Below, piece after piece: positions 36,678 to 45,302 of a DNA stretch of 64,000 nt. A model generated the notes under the pieces. That model was not told where the DNA came from. It ran no database searches and worked only from the letters and a program-made list of their open reading frames with translations. The stretch's first letter is position 1. Each line of letters starts with the position of its first letter. Made by a program: the position numbers and the translations under genes. The DNA lies in NCBI GenBank assembly GCA_014385025.1, contig JACRTB010000003.1:1-64000 (forward strand), in the 5' to 3' direction. Source of the stretch: Yanshouia hominis. GTDB taxonomy: Bacteria > Bacillota > Clostridia > Oscillospirales > Ruminococcaceae.

Positions 36678-37193
36678 CAATTTTTTACCTCCATGTTTTC
36701 GTGATATTGGTTTTTGAGTAAGTGAACTGTGTGCGCTTTGCGGTGAATAATCTGCCGTGCCGCAAATCCACTCAGATTTCTGCCCGTGATGCCCTGTTCA
36801 TAACAGCACCTTACCGGTTTCATCGTTCTGTGTGAGAGCATACGGAGTGGAAAGAAACGCCGCAGTCCGATGCAGTGGCTTCACGTTTCGATAAATCACT
36901 GGATGGTGCATCGTGTCCGGTTTGCGGCGAAAATCTTCACGAATTGCACAAGCATTGATTTTGAAGCCGCTAAATTGAGCCGCCGGTGTACGGCTCGGTA
37001 CGGCAAAGCCGACTTGTGTACGCTTCTGTACGCGGGTTTTGCGTACCAGCCGCCGATTTGGCGGCAGATTTTACACTCTACCGTGAAATAATCTACGGCA
37101 AGCACAAGCAAAAGCGGTTTTTAAGAATGGAATCAAAAACAGCCGTACAGAGTGTACGGCGTGTACGGCACTTTTGAAGTCCGGTTCTCATTT
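36678..37193. repeat. Gene-free region with GTGTACGGC repeats
   Basis: This 516-bp gap lies between the helicase gene and the DUF6471-like gene. GTGTACGGC occurs at 36986-36994 and in tandem at 37152-37160 and 37161-37169. Variants GTGTACGC, CTGTACGC, GCGTACC and CCGTACAG lie between, along with the hairpin GCCGCC-gattt-GGCGGC. No gene is evident. The repeats lie beside primase and helicase genes, so they could be origin iterons of the element. Confidence 0.5.
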
Positions 37194-38495
37194 TTAATAC
37201 GGCAGCGGATTGACCACCTCGATGCCCATAAAACCACGCACCCGCTTGCCGCCGACATGGACATTGTTGGTGGCCTCCACATTGTAAAGGCGGTCATTCT
37301 GCGCAAGTTCGGAGCTGAGCCGGTTTGCCGACATAGGCTTCTGCGCATTGTCCTCGCACCAGCGCTGATACGCCTTAAACAGCGCCTTGGAGCTGGCTTC
37401 ACTGTCGGCCTTGAAACGGATATACCCTTCGGATTGCAGGAACTCGATCACATTGTTGCTGCTGCGCTTCACTGTCTCCATATTCTCTTTTGCCTTAGAG
37501 CTGACCGTAAACTGATAGTTGTTCCTAATCAGCCGGTGCAGACCCTCCAGACACCAGAGAAAGATGCCCTCCTTCTCCCGCATCAGCTTATCCACCAGAA
37601 ACGGATCGTCCGCTCTGCCTGCGGGCCGGTCTTTGGTGGTCAGCACGATCTGGCGGCGAAAGAAACCGTCGGACTTGTCGTGCAAAGCCGTCAGCGCACC
37701 GTTGCCGAAACAGAGAAAACGCACATAGAGCTGGCTTTGATAGCTCTGAACGCCCTTGCGCTCCATATCCATCTTGCATTCAGAGGTCACGATGGATTTG
37801 ATATAATTGGTCTTGGGCAGTGCGCTCATGTCCATATCGTCGTCCACCATCAGGAGCTTGTTCTCCAAGTCTGCGCGGCTGAACCGGTTGCTCTCCACCT
37901 TTTGGATACTGGTGGTATTCATGCTGTCCCCCAGTAGGGAGCGCATGACCAGTCCGATGCGACTTTTACCCTCGCCGCCCTTGCCGATGAGCATGAGCAT
38001 CTTCTGCCCCTTAGTGGTGGGCAGCAGGCAGTAACCCAAAAACTCCTGCAAGGTGGGAATATCCTCCGGTTGCAGCAGTTCGGATAGGAATTGTAGCCAG
38101 CGGTTTGGTGCAGGTGCATTGGGATTATAAGAGACGGTCAATCGGTTGTTGCAGTAGCTCTTGTCGGCGGTAAAGCTGCCGTCCATGAAATACGTTCCGT
38201 TGGCAACATGGATGCGATCTGTTTCAATGGGCAGCGGCGGCGAATACGCTTGTAGCTTGATGCTGGCAAGCAGATTTGTCACAACTTTGGACAGCCCGGA
38301 GGTCAGAACTCCGGAGATTTCCTCCAGAATGAGATTGCCGATTTGTCCCTCGTCCTCAATCAGCCCGTCCACGGTGAAAAGCCGCCCACGCACACATTTC
38401 ATGGGGTGCTTGTCCAAAAACTGCTGGCAGAACAGCACCTCGTTGATGTGTTTGCCGTCGTACCAGTCAGGCCACGTCTGTGGTGTCATATCCAT
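37194..38495 (-). CDS. P4/D5-type primase-helicase, DUF5906-like
   Basis: This 433-residue protein has the D5/P4 superfamily-3 helicase core: Walker A in LMLIGKGGEGKSRIGLVMRS, Walker B in ENKLLMVDDDMDMSALP, and CFGNGALTALHDKSDGFFRR as motif C and arginine finger. The C-terminal 90 residues are a winged-helix-like domain. It would unwind DNA during element replication. The ATG at 38495 follows GGAGG and overlaps the primase gene upstream, so the two act together as a split primase-helicase. Confidence 0.85.
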   Translation of the reverse strand: MDMTPQTWPDWYDGKHINEVLFCQQFLDKHPMKCVRGRLFTVDGLIEDEGQIGNLILEEISGVLTSGLSKVVTNLLASIKLQAYSPPLPIETDRIHVANGTYFMDGSFTADKSYCNNRLTVSYNPNAPAPNRWLQFLSELLQPEDIPTLQEFLGYCLLPTTKGQKMLMLIGKGGEGKSRIGLVMRSLLGDSMNTTSIQKVESNRFSRADLENKLLMVDDDMDMSALPKTNYIKSIVTSECKMDMERKGVQSYQSQLYVRFLCFGNGALTALHDKSDGFFRRQIVLTTKDRPAGRADDPFLVDKLMREKEGIFLWCLEGLHRLIRNNYQFTVSSKAKENMETVKRSSNNVIEFLQSEGYIRFKADSEASSKALFKAYQRWCEDNAQKPMSANRLSSELAQNDRLYNVEATNNVHVGGKRVRGFMGIEVVNPLPY

Positions 38496-39096
38496 CTTCC
38501 AATTCCTCCTTGTGAATTTTCTCTAAGCGCTGCCGCAGCCTGTCCAGCTTTCCACCCGCCATCTGCTGCTGCACCACCTCGGCGCGTTCGTGGGAATCTC
38601 CGGCGCACAGAATGTCCAGATAGTATTCCGTCTCATCGAGATTGTGACAGGCTTCCACGAACCGTGCATGAACAGGCTCGTCAGGCGACTGCGGCGCATA
38701 CCGCACCTTCCAGTCCCGCAGTACACGGGCATAATCCGACAGAACAGAAAAGCACAGCCGATCGTTTTCCATGAGCTGCTGTGCTTCTGTTTTCTGTCTG
38801 CGCTTTTCAAGAATTTCCTTTGTCGGTGGTCTGTTCGTGTCAATGCCGAAGTCTGCCGCAAGCCGCTGGGTGGCTTCGTAAAGCGGCAGACCAAAAAGGT
38901 TGGCGGCAAAGTCGATCACGTCTCCGTGTGCGCCGCAGGCAAAGCAATAATAGTGATCGTCTGCCACGAACAAGCTGGGGTGCCGGTCGTTGTGAAACGG
39001 ACAGAGGGCTTTACCATATCGGTCTATCTCTATTCCGTACCGTTCCGCAGCTTCCCGGCAGTTCACGCCATATTTGACGTTTTGAAAAAGGTTCAT
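38467..39096 (-). CDS. CHC2 zinc-finger primase-like protein
   Basis: This 209-residue protein begins MNLFQNVKYGVNCREAAERY and has the CHC2 zinc finger LCPFHNDRHPSLFVADDHYY followed by CFACGAHGDVIDFAANLFG. This is the DNA-binding N-terminus of DnaG-type primases; no catalytic TOPRIM domain is present. GGAGG lies 7 bases before the ATG at 39096. It precedes and overlaps the helicase gene. Confidence 0.85.
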   Translation of the reverse strand: MNLFQNVKYGVNCREAAERYGIEIDRYGKALCPFHNDRHPSLFVADDHYYCFACGAHGDVIDFAANLFGLPLYEATQRLAADFGIDTNRPPTKEILEKRRQKTEAQQLMENDRLCFSVLSDYARVLRDWKVRYAPQSPDEPVHARFVEACHNLDETEYYLDILCAGDSHERAEVVQQQMAGGKLDRLRQRLEKIHKEELEDGYDTTDVA

Positions 39097-39205
39097 GCTG
39101 TATCCTCCGTAAAATAGATTCAAGAGGCTGTTTCTTCACCTCTCTGTCTGTTTTATGTTCAGATTCTCTGCGGGCAGGCGGATGACGTGACAAGTTCATT
39201 TCAAA

Positions 39206-39279
39206 AAACATGACAGGTCTTTCCACGTTCATATTCTCGTGGTATAATAAAATAGAAAAACATGACAGGAGGACGCAGC
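39206..39279 (+). promoter_or_regulatory. Promoter and repeated operator-like word before the DUF6076 gene
   Basis: TATAAT lies at 39243-39248 with TTCCAC about 16 bases upstream as a weak -35. The word AAAACATGACAGG occurs twice, at about 39206-39218 and 39257-39269, on either side of the -10. CACG...CGTG forms an inverted pair within the spacer. This divergent gap also serves the primase gene on the other strand. Confidence 0.6.
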
Positions 39280-40407
39280 ATGGCACAGGAGCTTATCAGC
39301 CACAAGGTTCTATCTCTGGATTTCTGGCAGGATACCGTAACCTACGCAGGCAGCGTCATGCCGACCGGCACGATTGGCTGTGCGGTATTGAACATCCACG
39401 ACGAAACGATCACGCGATTGGACGCGCCGTGCAGGATCCTGAATCAACTGCTGACCGGCATTGGCTTAAAGAATGTAGATATGCAGCTTCTTCCGAAAGC
39501 ACAGGAGGCAGGCCAGGCTATCATTCACGCGCTGCACGATGTCCCGCCGTTCTCCCGTTTGGACAGGAAGCAGTTTGAGGATTACCTTATGCAGGCGTTT
39601 TCCGAGAAAGCATTTGCCGAGCTGAATGAGTATTTACAGCTCCCGATGGAGCAGCAGGCAGTCAGTAATATTACAGGGGCGCATCCCTTGGCGGCGCTGC
39701 TGATCCGCGTCATTCCGGTGCTGGGGCATCTGAGCTATTCTCTGCGGCAGTACAAAATGACCTTGACTGCATTTGCGGAGTTTTTGCAAGAAAACGCCGA
39801 AATACGAACGCCCACCGGGTATGCCGCCGCGTTCGGGCAGTTTTTCAGGGAGAATGCCACCTTGGAGGAAAGCAATCCCTCGTGGATGGCGCTGACCAAT
39901 GCGACGGTGCAGTATGTTCCCGCGATCCATCCCGGCAATGCGGAGGATCAGCTTGTCAAGCGGATGCACTTTGTATCCTTCGTCGGGATGTTCCGCGCCG
40001 ATCTTTTTGAAGGGCTATGCGTTGGACACGCGCCGAGAAAATGCGCCGTCTGCGAGAAATGGTTCCTGACCACCGACGCACGGCATGCGAAATATTGCAG
40101 CGGCTACGCGCCGAACGACAAGCGCGGGCGCACCTGCCGTCAGGTCGGAAATCTTCGCGGACGGGAGCAGCGTGAGCTTGCCGCCGACCATCCCATCCGA
40201 AAAATCTATACAAAGCGGTTCAACACGATCACGCAGTATCTTGGGCGCGGCACGCTGGACGAGCAGACTGCCGCCGTGATGAAAGCACTTGCAAAAAGCA
40301 AGCTGGAAAAGGCGCTGCAAGACAACAACTATGCGCAGGGCAGCTACGCCGCCGAAATGGAGCAGGCGGCTTTGCTGGCAGAAGCGAAAGCGAATAGAAA
40401 GCAGTAA
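39280..40407 (+). CDS. DUF6076-like element protein with zinc-binding segment
   Basis: This 375-residue protein is mostly helical and ends with a zinc-finger-like segment: KCAVCEKWFLTTDARHAKYC, then SGYAPNDKRGRTCRQVGNLR. Cys-x2-Cys and later Cys/His residues match the DUF6076 pattern known from integrative elements of Clostridia. I know no established function; nucleic-acid binding is plausible. GGAGG lies before the ATG at 39280. It leads the plus-strand cargo block and lies 30 bases before the sigma-like gene. Confidence 0.65.
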   Translation: MAQELISHKVLSLDFWQDTVTYAGSVMPTGTIGCAVLNIHDETITRLDAPCRILNQLLTGIGLKNVDMQLLPKAQEAGQAIIHALHDVPPFSRLDRKQFEDYLMQAFSEKAFAELNEYLQLPMEQQAVSNITGAHPLAALLIRVIPVLGHLSYSLRQYKMTLTAFAEFLQENAEIRTPTGYAAAFGQFFRENATLEESNPSWMALTNATVQYVPAIHPGNAEDQLVKRMHFVSFVGMFRADLFEGLCVGHAPRKCAVCEKWFLTTDARHAKYCSGYAPNDKRGRTCRQVGNLRGREQRELAADHPIRKIYTKRFNTITQYLGRGTLDEQTAAVMKALAKSKLEKALQDNNYAQGSYAAEMEQAALLAEAKANRKQ

Positions 40408-40437
40408 TCGCAATCCACAGCGGAGGGAGGTGCAGAC

Positions 40438-41676
40438 ATGAAGGATAATCGTGACAAGCAGATGGCGCAGCTTGCGGGCTGGACATGGGAATTGAACGGC
40501 TATGCGGCAAAAGTGCCGTTCTATAACGCCGACGATCTGACCATGCGCGAAGTCCAGAACGTCTTTCTGCTTGACCCGGAACCGCCGCAAATGGAGCTGA
40601 ACGACTACATACGCGAAGCTGTCCGGAAAAGAGATTTATCCTACTTTTTCTTCTTCCTGCACCACTTTGAAAAGCGGCTGAACGGGGTGATCTACCGCTT
40701 TCTTACCCGCAGCGGATATGACCGCTATGACCCGGCACGGTTTCTGGACTACAAGCTGGAAGTTCTGCAAATGTTGCTGTACTGTCTGCCAAGGTTTGAG
40801 CCAGAGCAGGAAACGGAGTTTTTGAAATATGCGAAGCACTATATCCGGGACGGGCTGCTGTTCTGCCGCATGATGGGCGAAGCCGGTTCCTTTGCCAGCC
40901 TTGCGGAGTATCGGCGCGTGCGGCAGATCGGCGCGATGTATAACAATTCGGGCAAGAGCCGCGCGGAGGTCGTTTCCGAGTTCGCCGCTCAAAGCGGATA
41001 TAAGGACGAAAGCGGATCCGCGGACGAGCTGTTGAGCATTGCCCAGCGCAACCGCAGCATTGTTTCCCTCTACCGCACGGAGCAGGACGAGGACGGCGAG
41101 GAAAACGGCGAGGATGTGACGCGCGACGATAGCTGGAACTATGATGACATCCTCTGGAACGGGATTCAGGCAAAGGCGGTCGCGGCGGCGTTTGAGCAGT
41201 TATCCTACAAAGAGCAATGGTATCTGGAAAAGCGGAACGCTATCTGCATGACCTGCGGGCGCGTCAGTCCTTTGTCCACGCAGTCCACCTTTGAGGACTT
41301 GGCGGTGGATTTCGAAGGTACAACCGCCAGTGGCGCGGAGCGATTCTACCGGCGCACATTGGACAAGCTGCGTCTGAAACTGCTGGAAAGCGGCCTTGTC
41401 CATACCGTGACGCTGAAGCAGACCGAGTGCCGCAAAAGGAACAAAAAAATAGCCGCCGCTGTCTACCTGTATCAGGCAGACAACGACGGCGAGTGGGGCG
41501 AGCTGCGGTTTGACTTTGAGAACGGCACAGCCGAGATAGTAAAACTGGCAGATTGGGACACAGTGAAATCTAACGTCTTTGCAAAAACGGCGATCCGGTT
41601 TGTACAGGGATTACCAGAGGCGAGGCTGCTGAAATCCGTGGTCGTGCCGTTTGAGTCGGAGACTTTGGGAAAATAA
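40438..41676 (+). CDS. Sigma-70-like or DNA-binding element protein
   Basis: This 412-residue protein is not clearly assigned. Helical segments such as YFFFFLHHFEKRLNGVIYRF and YDPARFLDYKLEVLQMLLYC resemble sigma region 2. AAAFEQLSYKEQWYLEKRNA followed by TFEDLAVDFEGTTASGAERF and YRRTLDKLRLKLLESG resembles region 4 with its helix-turn-helix. This suggests a divergent, element-encoded sigma-like factor. The last 80 residues form an unassigned beta-rich tail. GGAGGGAGG precedes the ATG. It lies between the DUF6076 and LuxR genes and may direct transcription of the cargo. Confidence 0.45.
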   Translation: MKDNRDKQMAQLAGWTWELNGYAAKVPFYNADDLTMREVQNVFLLDPEPPQMELNDYIREAVRKRDLSYFFFFLHHFEKRLNGVIYRFLTRSGYDRYDPARFLDYKLEVLQMLLYCLPRFEPEQETEFLKYAKHYIRDGLLFCRMMGEAGSFASLAEYRRVRQIGAMYNNSGKSRAEVVSEFAAQSGYKDESGSADELLSIAQRNRSIVSLYRTEQDEDGEENGEDVTRDDSWNYDDILWNGIQAKAVAAAFEQLSYKEQWYLEKRNAICMTCGRVSPLSTQSTFEDLAVDFEGTTASGAERFYRRTLDKLRLKLLESGLVHTVTLKQTECRKRNKKIAAAVYLYQADNDGEWGELRFDFENGTAEIVKLADWDTVKSNVFAKTAIRFVQGLPEARLLKSVVVPFESETLGK

Positions 41677-41695
41677 ATCGTCGGAGGTACGCATT

Positions 41696-44167
41696 ATGCC
41701 AAAACCGAAATGGAATTTGAATACCATTTACATATCTGAGCGACTTCAGGAGAGCCTGCGGCCCATCTCCCGCTGCGCCATGACCACGGTGGTCGCGCCC
41801 ATGGGCTACGGAAAGACCACGGCGGTAAACTGGTATCTGGAGGAGCGCGCTAAAGCAGAGACACTGCACATCATCCGCATCAGCGTATACTCTGGCAACC
41901 TCGCCATCTTCTGGAAAAGCGTACAGGAGGCGTTTGCCCGCGCGGGATTTCCTCTCCTGCGGGAATATCCTTGCCCCACGGATGCAGCGGGCGGTGGACT
42001 GCTGGTGGATGACCTCTGCCATGCGTTGGTGGGAGAAACATCCTGCTACATTTTCATTGACGATTTTCATCTGCTGACGGACAGACGCGCCTCGATGTTC
42101 CTCTGTATGCTGGCAAACCGCCTGCCCATCAATGTGCATTTGATCGTTGCAAGCCGCGACCGCTTTCTGCCCGCTGCGGAGACGGTGCGGCTGGGGGCAA
42201 GGGTCTATCAGATCGGCACGGAGCAGCTGCGCCTGAACCATACGGAGCTTGCCATCTATGCCCACCGCTGCGGCACGGAGCTTTCCGAAGCGCAGGTTGA
42301 AAGTCTCCTCTATTCCAGCGAGGGCTGGTTCTCCGCCGTGTACCTGAATCTGCGAACGCTCTCCGAGCGCGGCGTCCTGCCCAACCGCAATTCCGACATC
42401 TACGCCACTTTTACCGCCGCCATGATCGATCCGTTGGCGAAAAAGCAGCGGGAGTTTTTGGCGGTCATGGGACTTGCTGATGAATTCACCATCGAAATGG
42501 CGCAGCGGATCACAGGCGACGCAGAGGCTGGGAAAATTCTCTCTATGCTGACCGAGCAGAATGCTTTTGTCACGCGACTGCCGGATGGCGCGACCTATCG
42601 CTTCCACCACATGATGAAGGAGTGCGCTGAGCGGTGCTTCTTGGCAATGGAAGCTGAAACACAGCGGCTCTATTGGGAGCGCTTCGGCCTCTGGTATGAG
42701 CAGCACCGGCAGTATCTCCATGCCATTGCCGCTTACAGGAAGAGCGAGAATTACGACGCGCTGCTGCGCGTCATCCGCAGCGATGCGGGCATTTTGCTTG
42801 CGTCGCTGAAGCCCGAGGACGTACTCGACGCGCTGGAAAAATGCCCCGCCGAAACGCTCAAGGCCTATCCTTTCGCCATTCTGGTACTGATGCGCCGGAT
42901 GTTCACATGGCGGCAAATCCCAAAAATGCTGGAGCTGAAGGCGCTGCTGCTAACGGCCATCGAGGAGCACCCGGAGCTGTCCGAAGAAGAACGCGGCAAC
43001 CTGCTGGGCGAATGCGACCTCATTCTGAGTTTTCTCTGCTACAACGACATCAGCGCCATGAGCCGCCTGCACCGCAGCGCCAGCGTGCAGATGTCCCGCC
43101 CCGCCATCAGCATCCAGAATAGCGGTGGCTGGACTTTTGGCTCGCCGTCCGTTCTGATGATGTTCTACCGCGCACCGGGAGAACTCGAAAGCGAGCTTGC
43201 CGAGATGGACGAGTGTATGCCCCATTACTATAAGGTCACCAACCACCACGGGCAGGGCGCGGAGACCATCATGCGCGCCGAGGCGCTGTTCTGCCAGGGC
43301 CGCTTCACCGATGCGCACATCGAACTGGAGCGTGCCTATGCGCAGGTCAAAGACAACGGGCAGATCAACATGGCACTCTGCTGCGACTTTCTGTCGTGGC
43401 GGCTCTCGCTGCATACCGATGTGGAGCAGCGCTATACCTTTGAGGAGCGATACGCGGCGCTGCTGCGCTATCACGATGCCTCATGGATCAACCTTTGGAA
43501 CGCCACCAGTGCCTATTACCATGCGCTGCGGGGTGAAACGGACAGTATCCCTGAAATCTTTTCGCAGCACCGGCTCTCTGATATCAATATGCTTGCGCCG
43601 GGTAAGCCTATGATGGAAATGATCGAAAACCAGGTGTATCTTGCCCAAGGTGCTTATGTCCGGGTGGTGGGGTATAGCGCAGAGCTGCTGCCGGTCTGCG
43701 AAGCCATGCACTATGCGCTGGTGGCGCTGCACCTACGCATCCAGACAGCGGCAGCCTATGAGAAATTGGGCAAGAGCGAGGAAGCCCACGCATGGCTGAG
43801 AAAGGCACTTTCCGACGCCGAACCGGACGGTCTTGTGATGCCGTTTGTAGAAAACTATGATATCCTGAAGCCTCTGTTGGAACGGGAGGTAAAAAATGAC
43901 CTGCTCTCAAAAATCATTGAGCTTGGCGAAGCGGCAACGGCGCGAAACGCAGCCGGCACGCGCCCGGCAGCCTTCGACGTGCTGACACCGCGGGAATTTG
44001 AGATCGTGGAGCTGATGGCGCAGCGCCTCAGCAACCGCGAGATCGCGGAACAGCTCTTTCTCTCCGAGGGGAGCGTCAAGCAGTATGTCAACCAGATCTA
44101 TTCCAAGCTTCATATCGAGGGCGACACCCGAACCAAACGAAAGCTGCTTGCCGAGCTGCTCAGATAA
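41696..44167 (+). CDS. MalT-like LuxR-family transcriptional regulator (STAND ATPase)
   Basis: This 823-residue regulator starts with a nucleotide-binding core: P-loop in VVAPMGYGKTTAVNWYLEER at about 35-54 and Walker B in CYIFIDDFHLLTD. A helical TPR-like sensor domain (residues 330-740) follows. It ends with the LuxR helix-turn-helix LTPREFEIVELMAQRLSNRE, then IAEQLFLSEGSVKQYVNQIY. MalT-type proteins oligomerise on binding ATP and an inducer and then activate promoters. The ATG at 41696 follows GGAGG by 8 bases. It ends at a strong terminator and lies directly before the lipoprotein block, its obvious target. Confidence 0.9.
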   Translation: MPKPKWNLNTIYISERLQESLRPISRCAMTTVVAPMGYGKTTAVNWYLEERAKAETLHIIRISVYSGNLAIFWKSVQEAFARAGFPLLREYPCPTDAAGGGLLVDDLCHALVGETSCYIFIDDFHLLTDRRASMFLCMLANRLPINVHLIVASRDRFLPAAETVRLGARVYQIGTEQLRLNHTELAIYAHRCGTELSEAQVESLLYSSEGWFSAVYLNLRTLSERGVLPNRNSDIYATFTAAMIDPLAKKQREFLAVMGLADEFTIEMAQRITGDAEAGKILSMLTEQNAFVTRLPDGATYRFHHMMKECAERCFLAMEAETQRLYWERFGLWYEQHRQYLHAIAAYRKSENYDALLRVIRSDAGILLASLKPEDVLDALEKCPAETLKAYPFAILVLMRRMFTWRQIPKMLELKALLLTAIEEHPELSEEERGNLLGECDLILSFLCYNDISAMSRLHRSASVQMSRPAISIQNSGGWTFGSPSVLMMFYRAPGELESELAEMDECMPHYYKVTNHHGQGAETIMRAEALFCQGRFTDAHIELERAYAQVKDNGQINMALCCDFLSWRLSLHTDVEQRYTFEERYAALLRYHDASWINLWNATSAYYHALRGETDSIPEIFSQHRLSDINMLAPGKPMMEMIENQVYLAQGAYVRVVGYSAELLPVCEAMHYALVALHLRIQTAAAYEKLGKSEEAHAWLRKALSDAEPDGLVMPFVENYDILKPLLEREVKNDLLSKIIELGEAATARNAAGTRPAAFDVLTPREFEIVELMAQRLSNREIAEQLFLSEGSVKQYVNQIYSKLHIEGDTRTKRKLLAELLR

Positions 44168-44202
44168 AAGACCTAACCTTTGGTTAATGGTTATCCCATA
44201 GG

Positions 44203-44239
44203 ATCCACCGTACAATGTTTGTACGGTGGATTTTTATTT
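44203..44239 (+). terminator. Terminator of the LuxR gene
   Basis: ATCCACCGTACA and TGTACGGTGGAT form a perfect 12-bp stem with loop ATGTT and the tail TTTTATTT. Just upstream, at about 44173-44186, lies the small palindrome TAACCTTTGGTTA, a possible regulator site. Confidence 0.92.
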
Positions 44240-44261
44240 GCGGAAAGGAGGGCACGCATTC

Positions 44262-44501
44262 TTGAACCGAAGGTATCTCACATCTGTCACACCGCTGCCC
44301 AACCATGTTTTGCAGGTGGATTTTGTATCCGGCAGCCGGCTGCTGCTGGATATGAAGCCGTATCTTGATAAGATCCGGTTTCGCCCGCTTGCCGATGCAC
44401 GGATCTGGAACAGCGCTGTGACCAATGGCATCTTTGTCCGCTTTGGCGATGTGGAGTTGAGCCACGATGAGATATTGTCCATGGCGGAGCAGGAGCATTG
44501 A
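44262..44501 (+). CDS. DUF2442-like small protein
   Basis: This 79-residue protein (LNRRYLTSVTPLPNHVLQVD, SGSRLLLDMKPYLDKIRFRP, RFGDVELSHDEILSMAEQ) fits DUF2442, a small beta protein sometimes paired with DUF4160 in toxin-antitoxin-like modules; no DUF4160 partner is seen. The start is a TTG at 44262, because the upstream ATG frame would place the ribosome site GGAAAGGAGG inside the gene. It is the first gene after the LuxR terminator and 31 bases before the first lipoprotein. Confidence 0.7.
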   Translation: MNRRYLTSVTPLPNHVLQVDFVSGSRLLLDMKPYLDKIRFRPLADARIWNSAVTNGIFVRFGDVELSHDEILSMAEQEH

Positions 44502-44532
44502 AGCAATCCATTTGAAAAAGGAGAAGCAACCG

Positions 44533-45282
44533 ATGAAACACTTGAAAACCTATCTGTCCCTTGCATTGACGCTGGCGCTGTGCATGAGCCTTGCCGCCTG
44601 CGGCGAGAGCAACGAGGACTACGGCGATGACGGCAGCGACTACAATTTTTACGGTGTCCCGGATTCCTTTGAGGGACTGGTCAAGGACAGCGAACAGATG
44701 TCGAATCTGTATGTCTTTGGCGGCGCATGGAGGGGTGAGGGCGGCGAAACACTGATCTCTGCCACCAGCGACGCCGGTGACGAGGTGCGCTTTGCGCTGT
44801 ACGACGCCGACGAAGAGGTGACCGCCAGCGGCTTTATCCAGTTCGTGCCGGAATACGACTACGACTACTTCTACAACGAGCACGACGGCGTGGCCTACCG
44901 CAGCTGGTTCGACGAGGTCGGCACGCTGTACGTGGATTCTCTCGGCACATTTACAAAGATACTCGGCGATGCGCCGGGCGAAAACGTCGGTGACGGCGAT
45001 TACGGACACCTTGCCGGTACATGGTATCAGGATGCCGAGCCCGGCGCTGCCAGCATCCTTACGTTCGACGCCTCCGGCAGCTGGGAGCTGCTCGAACGCC
45101 CCGGCGGCGACGGCGACCCCACCACGGTGGACTGCGGCACCATTGAGGTAAATCAGGATGGCGCCGGACAGTATTTTGCCGCTTCCGCCATGTATGAAGA
45201 TGTTGTCTACGACTTCACCCTCGTCGGCGACGATGTGATCTACTGGGGCGGCGAATACGACTACTATCAGAAGATGGCGTAA
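44533..45282 (+). CDS. Lipoprotein 1 of the cargo array (two beta domains)
   Basis: This 249-residue lipoprotein has the signal MKHLKTYLSLALTLALCMSL with the lipobox LAAC-G at about residues 21-25. Two tandem domains follow. Each opens with G-x-W (FGGAWRGEGG; LAGTWYQDAE) and continues with beta-strand and DG-rich turns. The second domain (TFDASGSWELLERPGGDGDP, then STMYEDVVYDF-like) is closely similar to the C-terminal domain of lipoprotein 4. The protein is acidic and probably sits on the outer face of the membrane. GGAG precedes the ATG. Function unknown. Confidence 0.8.
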   Translation: MKHLKTYLSLALTLALCMSLAACGESNEDYGDDGSDYNFYGVPDSFEGLVKDSEQMSNLYVFGGAWRGEGGETLISATSDAGDEVRFALYDADEEVTASGFIQFVPEYDYDYFYNEHDGVAYRSWFDEVGTLYVDSLGTFTKILGDAPGENVGDGDYGHLAGTWYQDAEPGAASILTFDASGSWELLERPGGDGDPTTVDCGTIEVNQDGAGQYFAASAMYEDVVYDFTLVGDDVIYWGGEYDYYQKMA

Positions 45283-45302
45283 TGCCGCGGAAAGAGGAAC
45301 GC

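Noticed and set aside
44262..44501. DUF2442 protein as half of a toxin-antitoxin pair
   Set aside because: No DUF4160 or other small partner gene is adjacent; the next gene is a lipoprotein.
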